The position numbers and the translations under genes are program-made. A DNA stretch of 26,154 nt, taken from CAJQQY01 sp964352225 (GTDB lineage Bacteria; Bacteroidota; Bacteroidia; Chitinophagales; Saprospiraceae). This document shows, piece after piece, positions 1 to 8,112 of this stretch. The stretch lies in contig CAYGRM010000043.1 of assembly GCA_964352225.1 (NCBI GenBank), positions 1 to 26,154 of the forward strand. The letters are read 5' to 3'. The notes under the pieces are model-generated. The model ran no database searches and was not told where the DNA came from. It was given only the letters and a program-made list of their open reading frames with translations. The stretch's first letter is position 1; each line of letters opens with the position of its first letter.

Positions 1-2
1 AT

Positions 3-170
3 ATAAAGGAGTTATTTGCTAGTTCAATTTTAGAAAAATACGGATTAATCAAAGCAGATGTTTTCTTAGAAGAATTTCAAAAGTTTGTAGGAGGAAAAAC
101 CAGCTATTGGGTTCGAAATGTAAATCGAATTATTTTTGCAGAAATATGGGCGAAGACCTATCTAAAATAA
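3..170 (+). CDS. Asparagine synthase-like protein, C-terminal fragment (5' end outside window)
   Basis: An open frame runs from the window edge (frame starting at base 3) to TAA at 168-170 and encodes the last 55 residues of a protein. The tail has the layout of an AsnB-type C-terminus: LKADVFLEEF-like helix (here IKADVFLEEF), then a final helix ending FAEIWAKTYLK, comparable to the usual 'FELWxxxF' ending of asparagine synthases. The neighbouring heparinase-like and glycosyltransferase genes fit, because AsnB-like amidotransferases are frequent in exopolysaccharide loci. If correct, it would use glutamine and ATP to amidate a carboxylate, either aspartate or a sugar acid. Only the weakly conserved end is visible, so the family call is inference; another ATP-pyrophosphatase-domain protein is possible. 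Confidence 0.5.
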   Translation: MKELFASSILEKYGLIKADVFLEEFQKFVGGKTSYWVRNVNRIIFAEIWAKTYLK

Positions 171-176
171 TAGTCA

Positions 177-2081
177 TTGATTAAATATATTAAGATCGCT
201 CCGAAAATAATTAAGAATATGGGGTGGGGATATACTGTTTTTAGAGCGGGCTATGAAATAAAGCGGAAGATGGGTTTTTTAAAGGCAAAATATCCTATTC
301 AGCCTGATATAAAAAAACATATTTCACTTACTGAATGGAAGAAGTTAAATGTCAAATTTTTCTTTGACTCAAAAGAGGCGTTGACTATTCCTAGAAATCC
401 AAGCCAAGCATTAGAGACGGAATATCAAAAGTTATTAAGTGAAAACTATTTATTCTTTAATTCTACCTATTTTCAGATCAAAAACTACGATTGGATTACC
501 AATCCTAGCACAGGGTATAAGTATGATTCTACCAAGCATTGGACACTTATAGAAGATACGATATTAGAAGCTGGAGATATTAAATTTGTATGGGAATTAT
601 CTCGTTTTTCATTTCTTTATACAGCTATTAGATACGATTATCATTTTCAAAAAGATTGTAGTGCTTGGGTTTTTGATAAAATAGAGGATTGGATAGATGC
701 GAACCCTATTAATTGTGGGCCGAATTATAAATGTAGTCAAGAGATAGGTTTGAGAGTGATGAATTGGACATTTGCACTTCACTATTATAAAAATTCTGAG
801 CATTTGACGGATGAATTATTTACCAAGATAATGCATCATATAAATTGGCAAATTCAGCATGTCTATGATAATATAAACTTTAGCTTAAAAACAGTCAGAA
901 ATAACCATGCAATAGCAGAGACCTTATCCTTATATTTTACAGGCTTGCTTTATCCTTTTTTACCTAATGCTAATAAGTGGAAGACAGAAGGGAAGCAACT
1001 GTTAGAAACAGAAATAGCTTATCAAATATATGAAGACGGTTCCTATTTGATGTTTTCTACCAACTATCAAAGGACAGTTTTATTAATGCTAACTTGGTTA
1101 CTTTATTTGACCAATGCTAATCAAGAAAAATTAAAAGAAATTTCTTATCAAAGAATATTTGCTGCATTTAATTTCTTATACCAATGCCAAGATTCTATCT
1201 CAGGGCAATTACCTAATTATGGGCATAATGACGGATCTTTGTTTTGTAAATTAAATGATAGTGAGTTTAGAAACTTTCGTAGTCAATTGAATGCTACCTA
1301 TTATTTCTATAATCAAGAAAAGCTATATCCAAATCATTCCCAAGAAGAGGAAGAAGCGATGTGGTATAGTGGTAATTTTCAAAAGAAAGTGTTTAATAAT
1401 TTTAGTAAGATCGACCAAAGTCCAATTGCATCCTTTAATGCAGGAGGTTTTTTCATTATACGTGATAAAAAAACACTTAGCTTTATTCGTTGTGGGATAC
1501 ATAAGGATAGACCTTCACAAGCAGATAATCTCCACCTAGATATTTGGGACAATGGTAAAAATATACTTCGAGATGCTGGAACCTATAAATATAATACTAC
1601 CCCAGAATTAGTACAATATTTTAGTGGAACAACAGCTCATAATACAGCAACATTAGGAGATCATGACCAAATGCAAAAAGGACCAAGATTCATTTGGCTT
1701 AATTGGTCGCAAAGTACAGAAGCTGCTATAATTGAGGAGGAGAATTCATATGTTTTTAGAGGGAGAATTCATGCATTCCAACATTTAGGGAAAGATATTT
1801 ATCATGACAGGACAATTATAAAAAGTAAATTGAAAGAAAATTGGTTGATAATAGATAAAATAGAACACCAAACGGAATATCCTATTTATCAATATTGGAA
1901 TATTACGAAGGATTTTAGCAGTTTATTTGATATAGAGGCAACTGATGAGAGTGGTAATCCTATAAAACCTTCTTACAGAGAAGGTTATTATTCAGGTCTT
2001 TATGGTCTAAAAGAAGAAACAGTTGTTCTCGTATTTGAAACAAACACGAAGAAAATCAAAACAAAAATCAGTAAGAAATGA
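177..2081 (+). CDS. Heparinase II/III family protein of a surface-glycan locus
   Basis: A 634-residue protein with the two-part layout of heparinase II/III and alginate-lyase relatives: an alpha-helical toroid-like N-terminal half (about 90-390) and a beta-sandwich C-terminal half (about 415-625). Visible family motifs are RNNH at 241-244, YGHNDGS at 348-354, QADNLHLDIW at 448-457 and TTAHNT at 485-490; the His and Asn residues in these correspond to the catalytic region of the family. No signal peptide or membrane helix is seen, so it may act in the cytosol or leave by another route. Such proteins recur in bacterial exopolysaccharide operons, where a lyase or glycan-editing role is assumed but rarely proven. 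The start is TTG at 177, directly after in-frame stops at 168 and 171. The next ATG is codon 15 (219) and would remove residues that look family-like. The stop overlaps the next start (ATGA). Confidence 0.85.
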   Translation: MIKYIKIAPKIIKNMGWGYTVFRAGYEIKRKMGFLKAKYPIQPDIKKHISLTEWKKLNVKFFFDSKEALTIPRNPSQALETEYQKLLSENYLFFNSTYFQIKNYDWITNPSTGYKYDSTKHWTLIEDTILEAGDIKFVWELSRFSFLYTAIRYDYHFQKDCSAWVFDKIEDWIDANPINCGPNYKCSQEIGLRVMNWTFALHYYKNSEHLTDELFTKIMHHINWQIQHVYDNINFSLKTVRNNHAIAETLSLYFTGLLYPFLPNANKWKTEGKQLLETEIAYQIYEDGSYLMFSTNYQRTVLLMLTWLLYLTNANQEKLKEISYQRIFAAFNFLYQCQDSISGQLPNYGHNDGSLFCKLNDSEFRNFRSQLNATYYFYNQEKLYPNHSQEEEEAMWYSGNFQKKVFNNFSKIDQSPIASFNAGGFFIIRDKKTLSFIRCGIHKDRPSQADNLHLDIWDNGKNILRDAGTYKYNTTPELVQYFSGTTAHNTATLGDHDQMQKGPRFIWLNWSQSTEAAIIEEENSYVFRGRIHAFQHLGKDIYHDRTIIKSKLKENWLIIDKIEHQTEYPIYQYWNITKDFSSLFDIEATDESGNPIKPSYREGYYSGLYGLKEETVVLVFETNTKKIKTKISKK

Positions 2082-3328
2082 GAATACTTTTAGTACACCA
2101 ATACTTTTTAGAAAAAGATGACGGCGGCGGATCTCGGTTTAATGAAATGACTAGAGTCTGGGAAGAGCAAGGTCATGAGACTACTGTGCTCGCAGGAATG
2201 GTACATTACAATACTGGAAAAAAAAGAGACCGATATAAAGGTAAATTTATTGTCAAAGATCAATATTCTGAAAAAACGACAATCTTACGATGTCATGTTT
2301 CAGAAGCTTATAATGTCAATTTCTTAGGAAGATTATGGGCTTATTTCTCATTCGTCTTTTCTAGTATTTATGCAGGACTGTTTAAAGCGGAAGGAAAATT
2401 TGATGTGATCGTCGTGACTTCTCCACCACTTTTTGTAGGAATTACAGCGTATCTTTTATCAAGAATAAAAAAAATGCCTTTGGTTTTTGAAGTGAGAGAT
2501 TTATGGCCAGAAAGTGCTATTGATACAGGTGTGTTAAAAAATAAAACAATTATTAAATTAGCGTATTGGTTTGAAGCCTTCATCTATCGTAAAGCTCAAC
2601 TTATCAATGTACTTACTCCAGCATTTAGAGATAAATTGGTTAATGAAAAAGGAGTGCCTGCGGATAAAGTTATTTTTATTCCTAATGCTGCTGACTTTTC
2701 CATTTCGGATAAAATATTAAATAGTGATTTTGATCGAGAATCATTTCGTAAGGAAAATGGATTAGATGGAAAAACGGTCATCACATATGTAGGTGCGCAT
2801 GGGGTGGCTAATCATCTAATTCAAGTGATAGATACTGCTGAAATTATGCAAGGTAAAAACAACGTACTGTTTCAACTCATTGGAAGTGGAATGCAAAAAG
2901 ATATGTTGAAAGAAGAAGTTACCAAACGTAATTTAACCAATGTAAAATTCGTAGATCCTGTTCCAAAGACGGAAGTCTTTAAATATATTTTAGCATCAGA
3001 TTATGGAACTTCTGTGCTTAAAAAGGTAGATACATTTAAAACAATTTACTCCAACAAAACTTTCGACTACATGGCTTGTAAGCGACCTATATTGATGGTC
3101 ATTGATGGCGTATCTCGAAAGTTAGTAGAAGATGCTAAATGTGGAGTATATGTTGAACCTGAAAATCCAATTGAATTTGCCAAACAGATTGAGTTATCTG
3201 AGAATAAAAATATAGAGGAATTAATCGGACAAGGTGAGTCAGGTTATCGCTATGCAAAAGAACATTTCGATAGAGATGCTTTAGCTATAAAATATTTGAC
3301 AAATTTAAAAAGGATAGCTAGTGTCTGA
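2078..3328 (+). CDS. GT4 glycosyltransferase, WbuB-like
   Basis: A 416-residue GT-B fold glycosyltransferase of family GT4. The N-terminus (MRILLVHQYF, then DGGGSRFNEM) and the central VRDLWPESAIDTG (139-151) are typical of the WbuB group, whose best known member transfers N-acetyl-L-fucosamine during O-antigen assembly. The C-terminal half has the sugar-nucleotide binding layout, including IYSNKTFDYMACKRPIL and GVYVEPENP. It is predicted to act at the cytoplasmic face of the inner membrane on a lipid-linked glycan. Its ATG overlaps the TGA of the heparinase-like gene by 4 bp, and its own stop overlaps the following GTG start by 8 bp, so translation is probably coupled. Donor and acceptor cannot be read from the sequence. 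The neighbouring genes suggest an amino-deoxysugar. Confidence 0.88.
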   Translation: MRILLVHQYFLEKDDGGGSRFNEMTRVWEEQGHETTVLAGMVHYNTGKKRDRYKGKFIVKDQYSEKTTILRCHVSEAYNVNFLGRLWAYFSFVFSSIYAGLFKAEGKFDVIVVTSPPLFVGITAYLLSRIKKMPLVFEVRDLWPESAIDTGVLKNKTIIKLAYWFEAFIYRKAQLINVLTPAFRDKLVNEKGVPADKVIFIPNAADFSISDKILNSDFDRESFRKENGLDGKTVITYVGAHGVANHLIQVIDTAEIMQGKNNVLFQLIGSGMQKDMLKEEVTKRNLTNVKFVDPVPKTEVFKYILASDYGTSVLKKVDTFKTIYSNKTFDYMACKRPILMVIDGVSRKLVEDAKCGVYVEPENPIEFAKQIELSENKNIEELIGQGESGYRYAKEHFDRDALAIKYLTNLKRIASV

Positions 3329-3950
3329 CAAGGTTATTCTCATAGGCTATTCTGGACATTCATATGTAGTTGTCGATGCACTTGAATCCTTTGATAAAGA
3401 AATCCTTGGTTATTGTGAGAATGAAGAGAAAAAAGAAAACCCTTTAAATCTAAAATATTTTGGTTCTGAGCAAGATCCAACAATACTTAAAATATTACAA
3501 AATCATTATTCTTTTATTGCGATTGGAAATAATGGCATTCGCGAAAAAGTGTACAGATATTTTAAAGAAAACGATATATCAAATTTTGTAAATGCCATTC
3601 ATTCTAGCGCTGTAATTTCCAAAAGTGCAAAATTAAGAGAGCTAATTTTATTAGCTCCAAATTCAACAATTAATGCATTTGCAGAAATAGGTACAGGAGT
3701 AATTTGTAATACAAGTTCAATTATCGAGCATGAATGCAAAATTGGAGATTTCGCACATATTGCTCCAGGAGCAACTCTAGCGGGTAATGTTACTGTAGGT
3801 AAACGATCTTTTATTGGCGCTAATTCAGTTGTCAAAGAAGGAGTGACAATAGGAAAAGATGTAATTGTTGGTGCTGGAAGTGTGGTGGTTAAAAATATTT
3901 CTGATAGACAAATTTTTGTGGGTAATCCTGCCCGTCCAATAAAAAAATAA
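3321..3950 (+). CDS. PglD/NeuD-type sugar O- or N-acetyltransferase (left-handed beta-helix)
   Basis: A 209-residue protein with an N-terminal Rossmann-like PglD_N domain (VILIGYSGHSYVVVDAL, about 5-21) and a C-terminal hexapeptide-repeat beta-helix (about 95-205). Two histidines, H137 in IIEHECK and H146 in DFAHIAPG, are nine residues apart, the same spacing as the catalytic and acetyl-CoA-contacting histidines H125 and H134 of Campylobacter PglD. It would transfer acetyl from acetyl-CoA to the 4-amino group of a UDP-amino-trideoxysugar. The aminotransferase that would make this substrate begins 7 bp downstream and the 4,6-dehydratase follows. The start is GTG at 3321, overlapping the preceding gene; no other start keeps the N-terminal nucleotide-binding strand. 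NeuD-like sialic acid O-acetyltransferases have the same architecture, so the N-acetyl assignment rests on context. Confidence 0.87.
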   Translation: MSDKVILIGYSGHSYVVVDALESFDKEILGYCENEEKKENPLNLKYFGSEQDPTILKILQNHYSFIAIGNNGIREKVYRYFKENDISNFVNAIHSSAVISKSAKLRELILLAPNSTINAFAEIGTGVICNTSSIIEHECKIGDFAHIAPGATLAGNVTVGKRSFIGANSVVKEGVTIGKDVIVGAGSVVVKNISDRQIFVGNPARPIKK

Positions 3951-3956
3951 AAAAAT

Positions 3957-5087
3957 ATGATACCACTATCAATCCCGCATCTTGCGGGTAACGAATGGAA
4001 GTACGTAAAAGAATGCTTAGACACCGGATGGGTATCTTCCGCAGGAGCTTACGTCACCCAATTCGAAAATATGGTAGCTGAATATGCAGGTGCTAAATAT
4101 GGCGTTGCTTGCGTTAACGGAACATCTGGCCTGCATTTAAGCATGCATATGTTTGATGTGAAATTAGGTGACCATTTGATTGTTCCAAATATCACATTTA
4201 TCGCTTCGGCTAATGCCGCATCGTATACTTATGCTAATCCGATTTTCATTGATGTCGATCCGAACACTTGGCAAATGGATTTAGATTTGTTGGAAGAATT
4301 TTTAGCTAATCAAACAGAAAACAAAGAAGGACTCACGATTCTTAAATCAACAGGTAAGCCAATTAAAGCAATTATGCCTGTTCATGTTTTAGGAAATATG
4401 TGTGACATGCTACGCCTAGTTACAATTTGTAAAAAATACAACATCATAGTTGTAGAAGATGCAAGTGAATCTTTAGGGTCATTTTATAAAGGAGAACATT
4501 CTGGTGCGTTTGGTGAAATGGGTATTTTCAGTTTTAATGGGAATAAAATTATCACAACTGGTGGAGGTGGAGTCATTGTTACGAACGATGAAGCATTGGC
4601 CAAACGAGCGAGACATTTATCTACGCAAGCAAAGGCAGATCCAAATACATACTATCATGATGAAATTGGTTTTAACTATCGGATGGTAAATGTCTTGGCA
4701 GCTATTGGAGTTGCACAGATGGAACAATTCGAAGGTTTTCTAAAAACCAAAAAAACGATTGATACCTACTATCGCCAACATCTTGGAGGCATTGGCGATA
4801 TTCAATTTCAAAAAGTAGAAAAGGAAGTTGATCCTAATTGTTGGTTGTTCACTTTTAGCTCAAAAAAACAAGCAGAGATATTAAAAGCACTGCAAGCCAA
4901 TCAAATTATTGCTCGCCCATTTTGGATGCCAATGAATCAGTTGCCGATGTTCAAAGACAATATTTATGTTAATAAGGAAGATTATTCTCGCGCCGTACAT
5001 GCGGATAGTTTAAGTATTCCGAGTTCAGTAAATTTGACTGAATCGCAATTAGCAGAAGTAGTAAAAGTTATTAAATCAGTATTTTAA
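3957..5087 (+). CDS. LegC/PglE-type PLP-dependent sugar aminotransferase (DegT/DnrJ/EryC1 family)
   Basis: A 376-residue aspartate-aminotransferase-fold protein of the DegT/DnrJ/EryC1/StrS family. The beginning (IPHLAGNEWKYVKECLDTGW) is characteristic of the LegC-like subgroup. The PLP lysine is K197 in FNGNKIITTGGGG, and the cofactor-stacking aspartate is D168 in VVEDASESLG. The expected reaction is transfer of an amino group from glutamate to C4 of a nucleotide-linked 4-keto-6-deoxy-HexNAc. Position between a PglD-like acetyltransferase (6-bp gap) and a 4,6-dehydratase (12-bp gap) matches a three-step route to a 2,4-diacetamido-2,4,6-trideoxyhexose. Related enzymes act on UDP sugars in bacillosamine synthesis or on GDP sugars in legionaminate synthesis. 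The absence of other leg genes here favours the UDP route, but this is inference. Confidence 0.9.
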   Translation: MIPLSIPHLAGNEWKYVKECLDTGWVSSAGAYVTQFENMVAEYAGAKYGVACVNGTSGLHLSMHMFDVKLGDHLIVPNITFIASANAASYTYANPIFIDVDPNTWQMDLDLLEEFLANQTENKEGLTILKSTGKPIKAIMPVHVLGNMCDMLRLVTICKKYNIIVVEDASESLGSFYKGEHSGAFGEMGIFSFNGNKIITTGGGGVIVTNDEALAKRARHLSTQAKADPNTYYHDEIGFNYRMVNVLAAIGVAQMEQFEGFLKTKKTIDTYYRQHLGGIGDIQFQKVEKEVDPNCWLFTFSSKKQAEILKALQANQIIARPFWMPMNQLPMFKDNIYVNKEDYSRAVHADSLSIPSSVNLTESQLAEVVKVIKSVF

Positions 5088-5099
5088 AAATCTATAAAT

Positions 5100-6311
5100 A
5101 TGTTGTTTTTTAACCAAGACGAATTTATAAAAGAATATATCACAAAGAGAGAAGAGAGTTTTTTCAAAAAAGACATTGAAGCTAACCGAGAAGAATTAGC
5201 CCAAAAAATAACAGGTAAATCTGTCCTAGTGATTGGAGGTGCTGGTACAATTGGATCATCATTTATCAAAGCTATTTTACCTTTTCAACCAGCTAAATTG
5301 ACTGTAGTCGATTACAGCGAAAATGGGTTGACAGAGTTGACGAGAGATTTACGAAGTGATTATAATGAATTTATTCCTAAGCATTATATTACCTACCCAT
5401 TTGATTTTGGAAGTGATATTTTTGCAAAAATGTACCGCGGTAATCAATTTGATATAGTGGCTTGTTTTGCAGCACATAAACATGTACGTTCTGAAAAAGA
5501 TCATTTAGCTATCGAAGCGATGATTAAAAATAATGTTTTCAATACCAAAGCTATTTTAGATTTGGCAATGGAAAATCCACCAGAACATTTCTTTTCAGTT
5601 TCTACAGACAAAGCTGCTAATCCTGTCAACGTGATGGGAGCAAGTAAAAAATTAATGGAAAAAGTTTTGATGGCTTACACAAATGATTTAAAAATCAGTA
5701 CGGCCAGGTTTGCCAATGTTGCTTTTTCAAATGGGAGTTTGTTATTTGGTTTTATCCAAAGGGTTTTAAAACGTCAACCATTATCAGCTCCTAATGATGT
5801 AAAAAGATATTTTGTGTCGCCAATTGAATCAGGTCAACTTTGTATGCTCGCTTGTGTTTTGGGAGAATCGAAAAACATTTTTTTTCCAAAATTGGATGAA
5901 AATCAAATGATGACTTTCTCTACCATTGCAGAACATTTTTTAGCAGAAATTGGAATGGAACCTGACTATTGTAATAGTGATGAAGAAGCTAGAACAAAAG
6001 CTGCTAACTGGGAATATGGGATGAAAAATTACCCTGTTTATTTTTTTAAAACAGATACTTCCGGAGAAAAATCATTTGAGGAATTTTTTACTAAAGATGA
6101 TTCAGTAGACATGAATCGTTTCGAAGCACTTGGAGTGATTAAAAATGAGGATGTTCCTGACTACGAAAGTATTGACAGTATTTTAACTGAATTTCAAGAC
6201 ATGTTTAAAAACGATACAGTTAATAAAGCAGCGATTGTATCTTTATTAGGCAAACATTTATCTGATTTCCATCATATCGAAACAGGTAAATCTTTAGACC
6301 AAAAAATGTAA
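5100..6311 (+). CDS. Soluble PglF/CapD-type nucleotide-sugar 4,6-dehydratase
   Basis: A 403-residue extended SDR protein. The NAD-binding loop is GGAGTIG at 46-52. The active-site segment is STDKAANPVNVMGASKK, with T169-D170-K171 and M179 where classical SDR enzymes carry tyrosine, then K183; this Met-for-Tyr change is known in PglF/WbpM-type inverting or retaining 4,6-dehydratases. AAHKHVRSEKD (124-134) also matches the CapD family. It lacks the N-terminal membrane helices of long PglF/WbpM proteins and instead has about 40 extra helical N-terminal residues and a C-terminal extension of about 100 residues. It should oxidise C4 and eliminate water across C5-C6 of UDP-HexNAc, feeding the aminotransferase immediately upstream. 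The next gene begins 5 bp downstream. Confidence 0.88.
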   Translation: MLFFNQDEFIKEYITKREESFFKKDIEANREELAQKITGKSVLVIGGAGTIGSSFIKAILPFQPAKLTVVDYSENGLTELTRDLRSDYNEFIPKHYITYPFDFGSDIFAKMYRGNQFDIVACFAAHKHVRSEKDHLAIEAMIKNNVFNTKAILDLAMENPPEHFFSVSTDKAANPVNVMGASKKLMEKVLMAYTNDLKISTARFANVAFSNGSLLFGFIQRVLKRQPLSAPNDVKRYFVSPIESGQLCMLACVLGESKNIFFPKLDENQMMTFSTIAEHFLAEIGMEPDYCNSDEEARTKAANWEYGMKNYPVYFFKTDTSGEKSFEEFFTKDDSVDMNRFEALGVIKNEDVPDYESIDSILTEFQDMFKNDTVNKAAIVSLLGKHLSDFHHIETGKSLDQKM

Positions 6312-6316
6312 GTTTT

Positions 6317-7024
6317 ATGTATAAAATTATCAAACGTTTTTTTGATTTTCTAGTTTCTTTGATTGTATTAATTATACTTTCTCCATTACTTATTCCGATT
6401 ACGATTGGGTTGAAATTAACAGGAGAAGGATATGTTTTTTACAAACAGGAACGGGTAGGATTTAAAAATAAGATTTTCAATATTTTGAAATTTGCAACCA
6501 TGTTGAAAGATAGTCCTAACATGACTGGTGGAATTATTACAACAAAAAAAGACCCTCGAATAACTCCAATGGGTGGGTTTTTAAGAAAATCAAAAATCAA
6601 TGAATTACCTCAAATAATAAATATTTTAAAAGGTGATATGAGTATCGTAGGACCAAGACCTGTGATGCAAAAAAGCTTTGATCAATATCCTACAGATGTT
6701 AAGAAAGTAATTTATAATGTTACTCCTGGACTAACTGGAATTGGGTCAATTATTTTTAGAGATGAAGAAGATTTAGTATCTGCTGCAAAAGAAAGAGGGG
6801 AAGATCCATGGGATATTTATCGAAATGAAATTTATCCTTATAAGGGGAAAGTAGAACAATGGTACCAAGAGAATCAATCTTTCTTCCTTGATTTTTTTAT
6901 TATATTCTGCACCGCTTGGGTTATTCTCTTCCCAAAAAGCGATTTGCTTTATAATACTTACAAAAGTATACCTAAAAAGCCAACATCACTTACTTTAAGA
7001 AGTAAAATAGAACATGCAGAATAA
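6317..7024 (+). CDS. PglC-type monotopic phosphoglycosyl transferase (bacterial sugar transferase family)
   Basis: A 235-residue sugar transferase of the short, PglC-like class. A hydrophobic re-entrant or membrane segment lies at about 8-32, followed by the catalytic core with INELPQIINILKGDMSIVGP (94-113). A second hydrophobic segment (about 188-206, FFLDFFIIFCTAWVILF) is an addition compared with PglC. The enzyme would transfer a phospho-sugar from a UDP-sugar to undecaprenyl phosphate at the inner membrane, starting glycan assembly; the adjacent pathway would supply the sugar. The usual Asp-Glu catalytic dyad reads Asn95-Glu96 here. I recall this Asn form in other Bacteroidota sugar transferases but cannot verify activity. 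The stop overlaps the following manC start by 11 bp. Confidence 0.88.
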   Translation: MYKIIKRFFDFLVSLIVLIILSPLLIPITIGLKLTGEGYVFYKQERVGFKNKIFNILKFATMLKDSPNMTGGIITTKKDPRITPMGGFLRKSKINELPQIINILKGDMSIVGPRPVMQKSFDQYPTDVKKVIYNVTPGLTGIGSIIFRDEEDLVSAAKERGEDPWDIYRNEIYPYKGKVEQWYQENQSFFLDFFIIFCTAWVILFPKSDLLYNTYKSIPKKPTSLTLRSKIEHAE

Positions 7025-8090
7025 TAGTAAATACATCGCAATCATGGCTGGAGGAGTTGGCTCCCGTTTTTGGCCAGCCAGTCGAGAATCATTACCGAAG
7101 CAATTCCTCGATATTTTAGGAGTTGGAAAATCCCTGATTCAGTTAACTTATGACCGAGCTTTACAATTGGTACCCAAAGAGAATATCCTTATTGCAACCA
7201 ATAAAAAATACAAGGGATTAATCAATGAACACCTTCCAGAGATTACGGATAATCAAATTTTATTAGAACCATCTCGAAATAATACAGCACCCTGCATCGC
7301 ATATTTGGCCTTAAAAATTGCTAATCAAAATCCAGATGCGACTTTTGCTGTTTGGCCTTCAGATCATGTAATCTTAAAAGAAGCGGAGTTCAATACTAAA
7401 ATGAACCTTGCTTTTTCTTATGCTGAAAAAGGAGAAGCATTAGTGACACTTGGCATCCAACCTACTCGGCCTGATACAGGTTATGGTTACATCGAAGTAA
7501 ATCATAAAGATGGCGCACAAGCTATCGAGAAAGTAGTTCAGTTTAAAGAAAAACCTGACCTAGAAACTGCTCAACAATATTTGGATGCGGGTAATTTTTT
7601 TTGGAATGCAGGAATTTTTATTTGGAGTGTCAAAGCGGTTACGGAAGCATTTCAAAATAATGCACCATCAATATTAAAAGTTTTAGGAGAAGATATTTCT
7701 AAATATAATACTGCTGATGAACAAGCATACATTGATCGAGTTTACCCCAATACGGAGAAAATTTCTGTAGATTATGCTTTGCTCGAAAGATCAAAAAATG
7801 TGTATACTATACCTGCGGATATTGGTTGGAGTGATTTGGGGACTTGGAACTCCTTGCATGCCTATTTAGAAAAAGATAAAAAAGACAATGTGATGCAAGG
7901 CATTATTTTAAGTGCGGTTGATTGTGAAAATAATTTTATAAGACTTCCAAGAGCAAAAAAAGCAGTCATCAAAGGATTAAAAAATATGATTGTTATTGAT
8001 GAAGGTGATGTGCTATTGATTTATCCAAAAGATCAGGAGCAAGAAATTAAATCTGTCAGAAACGATTTGAACGACGATTCAGTCCTTTAA
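7014..8090 (+). CDS. manC: Mannose-1-phosphate guanylyltransferase
   Basis: A 358-residue nucleotidyltransferase making GDP-mannose from mannose-1-phosphate and GTP in the cytosol. The nucleotide-binding signature is MAGGVGSRFWPASRESLPKQ (11-30), followed by FAVWPSDHVI, GYGYIEV, FKEKPD and NAGIFIWS, all family motifs in the expected order. The length fits the single-domain enzyme without the C-terminal phosphomannose isomerase cupin domain of the longer (about 480-residue) bifunctional form. The ATG lies 11 bp inside the preceding phosphoglycosyl transferase gene in another frame, indicating translational coupling. Its presence suggests mannose or a GDP-mannose-derived sugar in the same glycan. 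No GDP-mannose dehydratase or fucose pathway gene is seen in the window. Confidence 0.93.
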   Translation: MQNNSKYIAIMAGGVGSRFWPASRESLPKQFLDILGVGKSLIQLTYDRALQLVPKENILIATNKKYKGLINEHLPEITDNQILLEPSRNNTAPCIAYLALKIANQNPDATFAVWPSDHVILKEAEFNTKMNLAFSYAEKGEALVTLGIQPTRPDTGYGYIEVNHKDGAQAIEKVVQFKEKPDLETAQQYLDAGNFFWNAGIFIWSVKAVTEAFQNNAPSILKVLGEDISKYNTADEQAYIDRVYPNTEKISVDYALLERSKNVYTIPADIGWSDLGTWNSLHAYLEKDKKDNVMQGIILSAVDCENNFIRLPRAKKAVIKGLKNMIVIDEGDVLLIYPKDQEQEIKSVRNDLNDDSVL

Positions 8091-8112
8091 AATGTTCTAA
8101 CCAACGGATCCA

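Noticed and set aside
1291..1539. Plus-strand 82-codon frame inside the heparinase-like gene
   Set aside because: Out-of-frame shadow with low-complexity Lys/Ile composition; the host gene is intact across it.
3599..4024. Antisense open frame of 141 codons across the acetyltransferase and aminotransferase genes
   Set aside because: It lies fully opposite two well-supported genes, straddles their junction and has no family-like features.
3957..6311. Legionaminic acid (Leg) pathway
   Set aside because: The aminotransferase resembles LegC, but no sialic-acid-type synthase, epimerase/hydrolase or CMP-transferase genes are present in the window. The PglD, PglC and PglA-like neighbours fit a bacillosamine-type route better.
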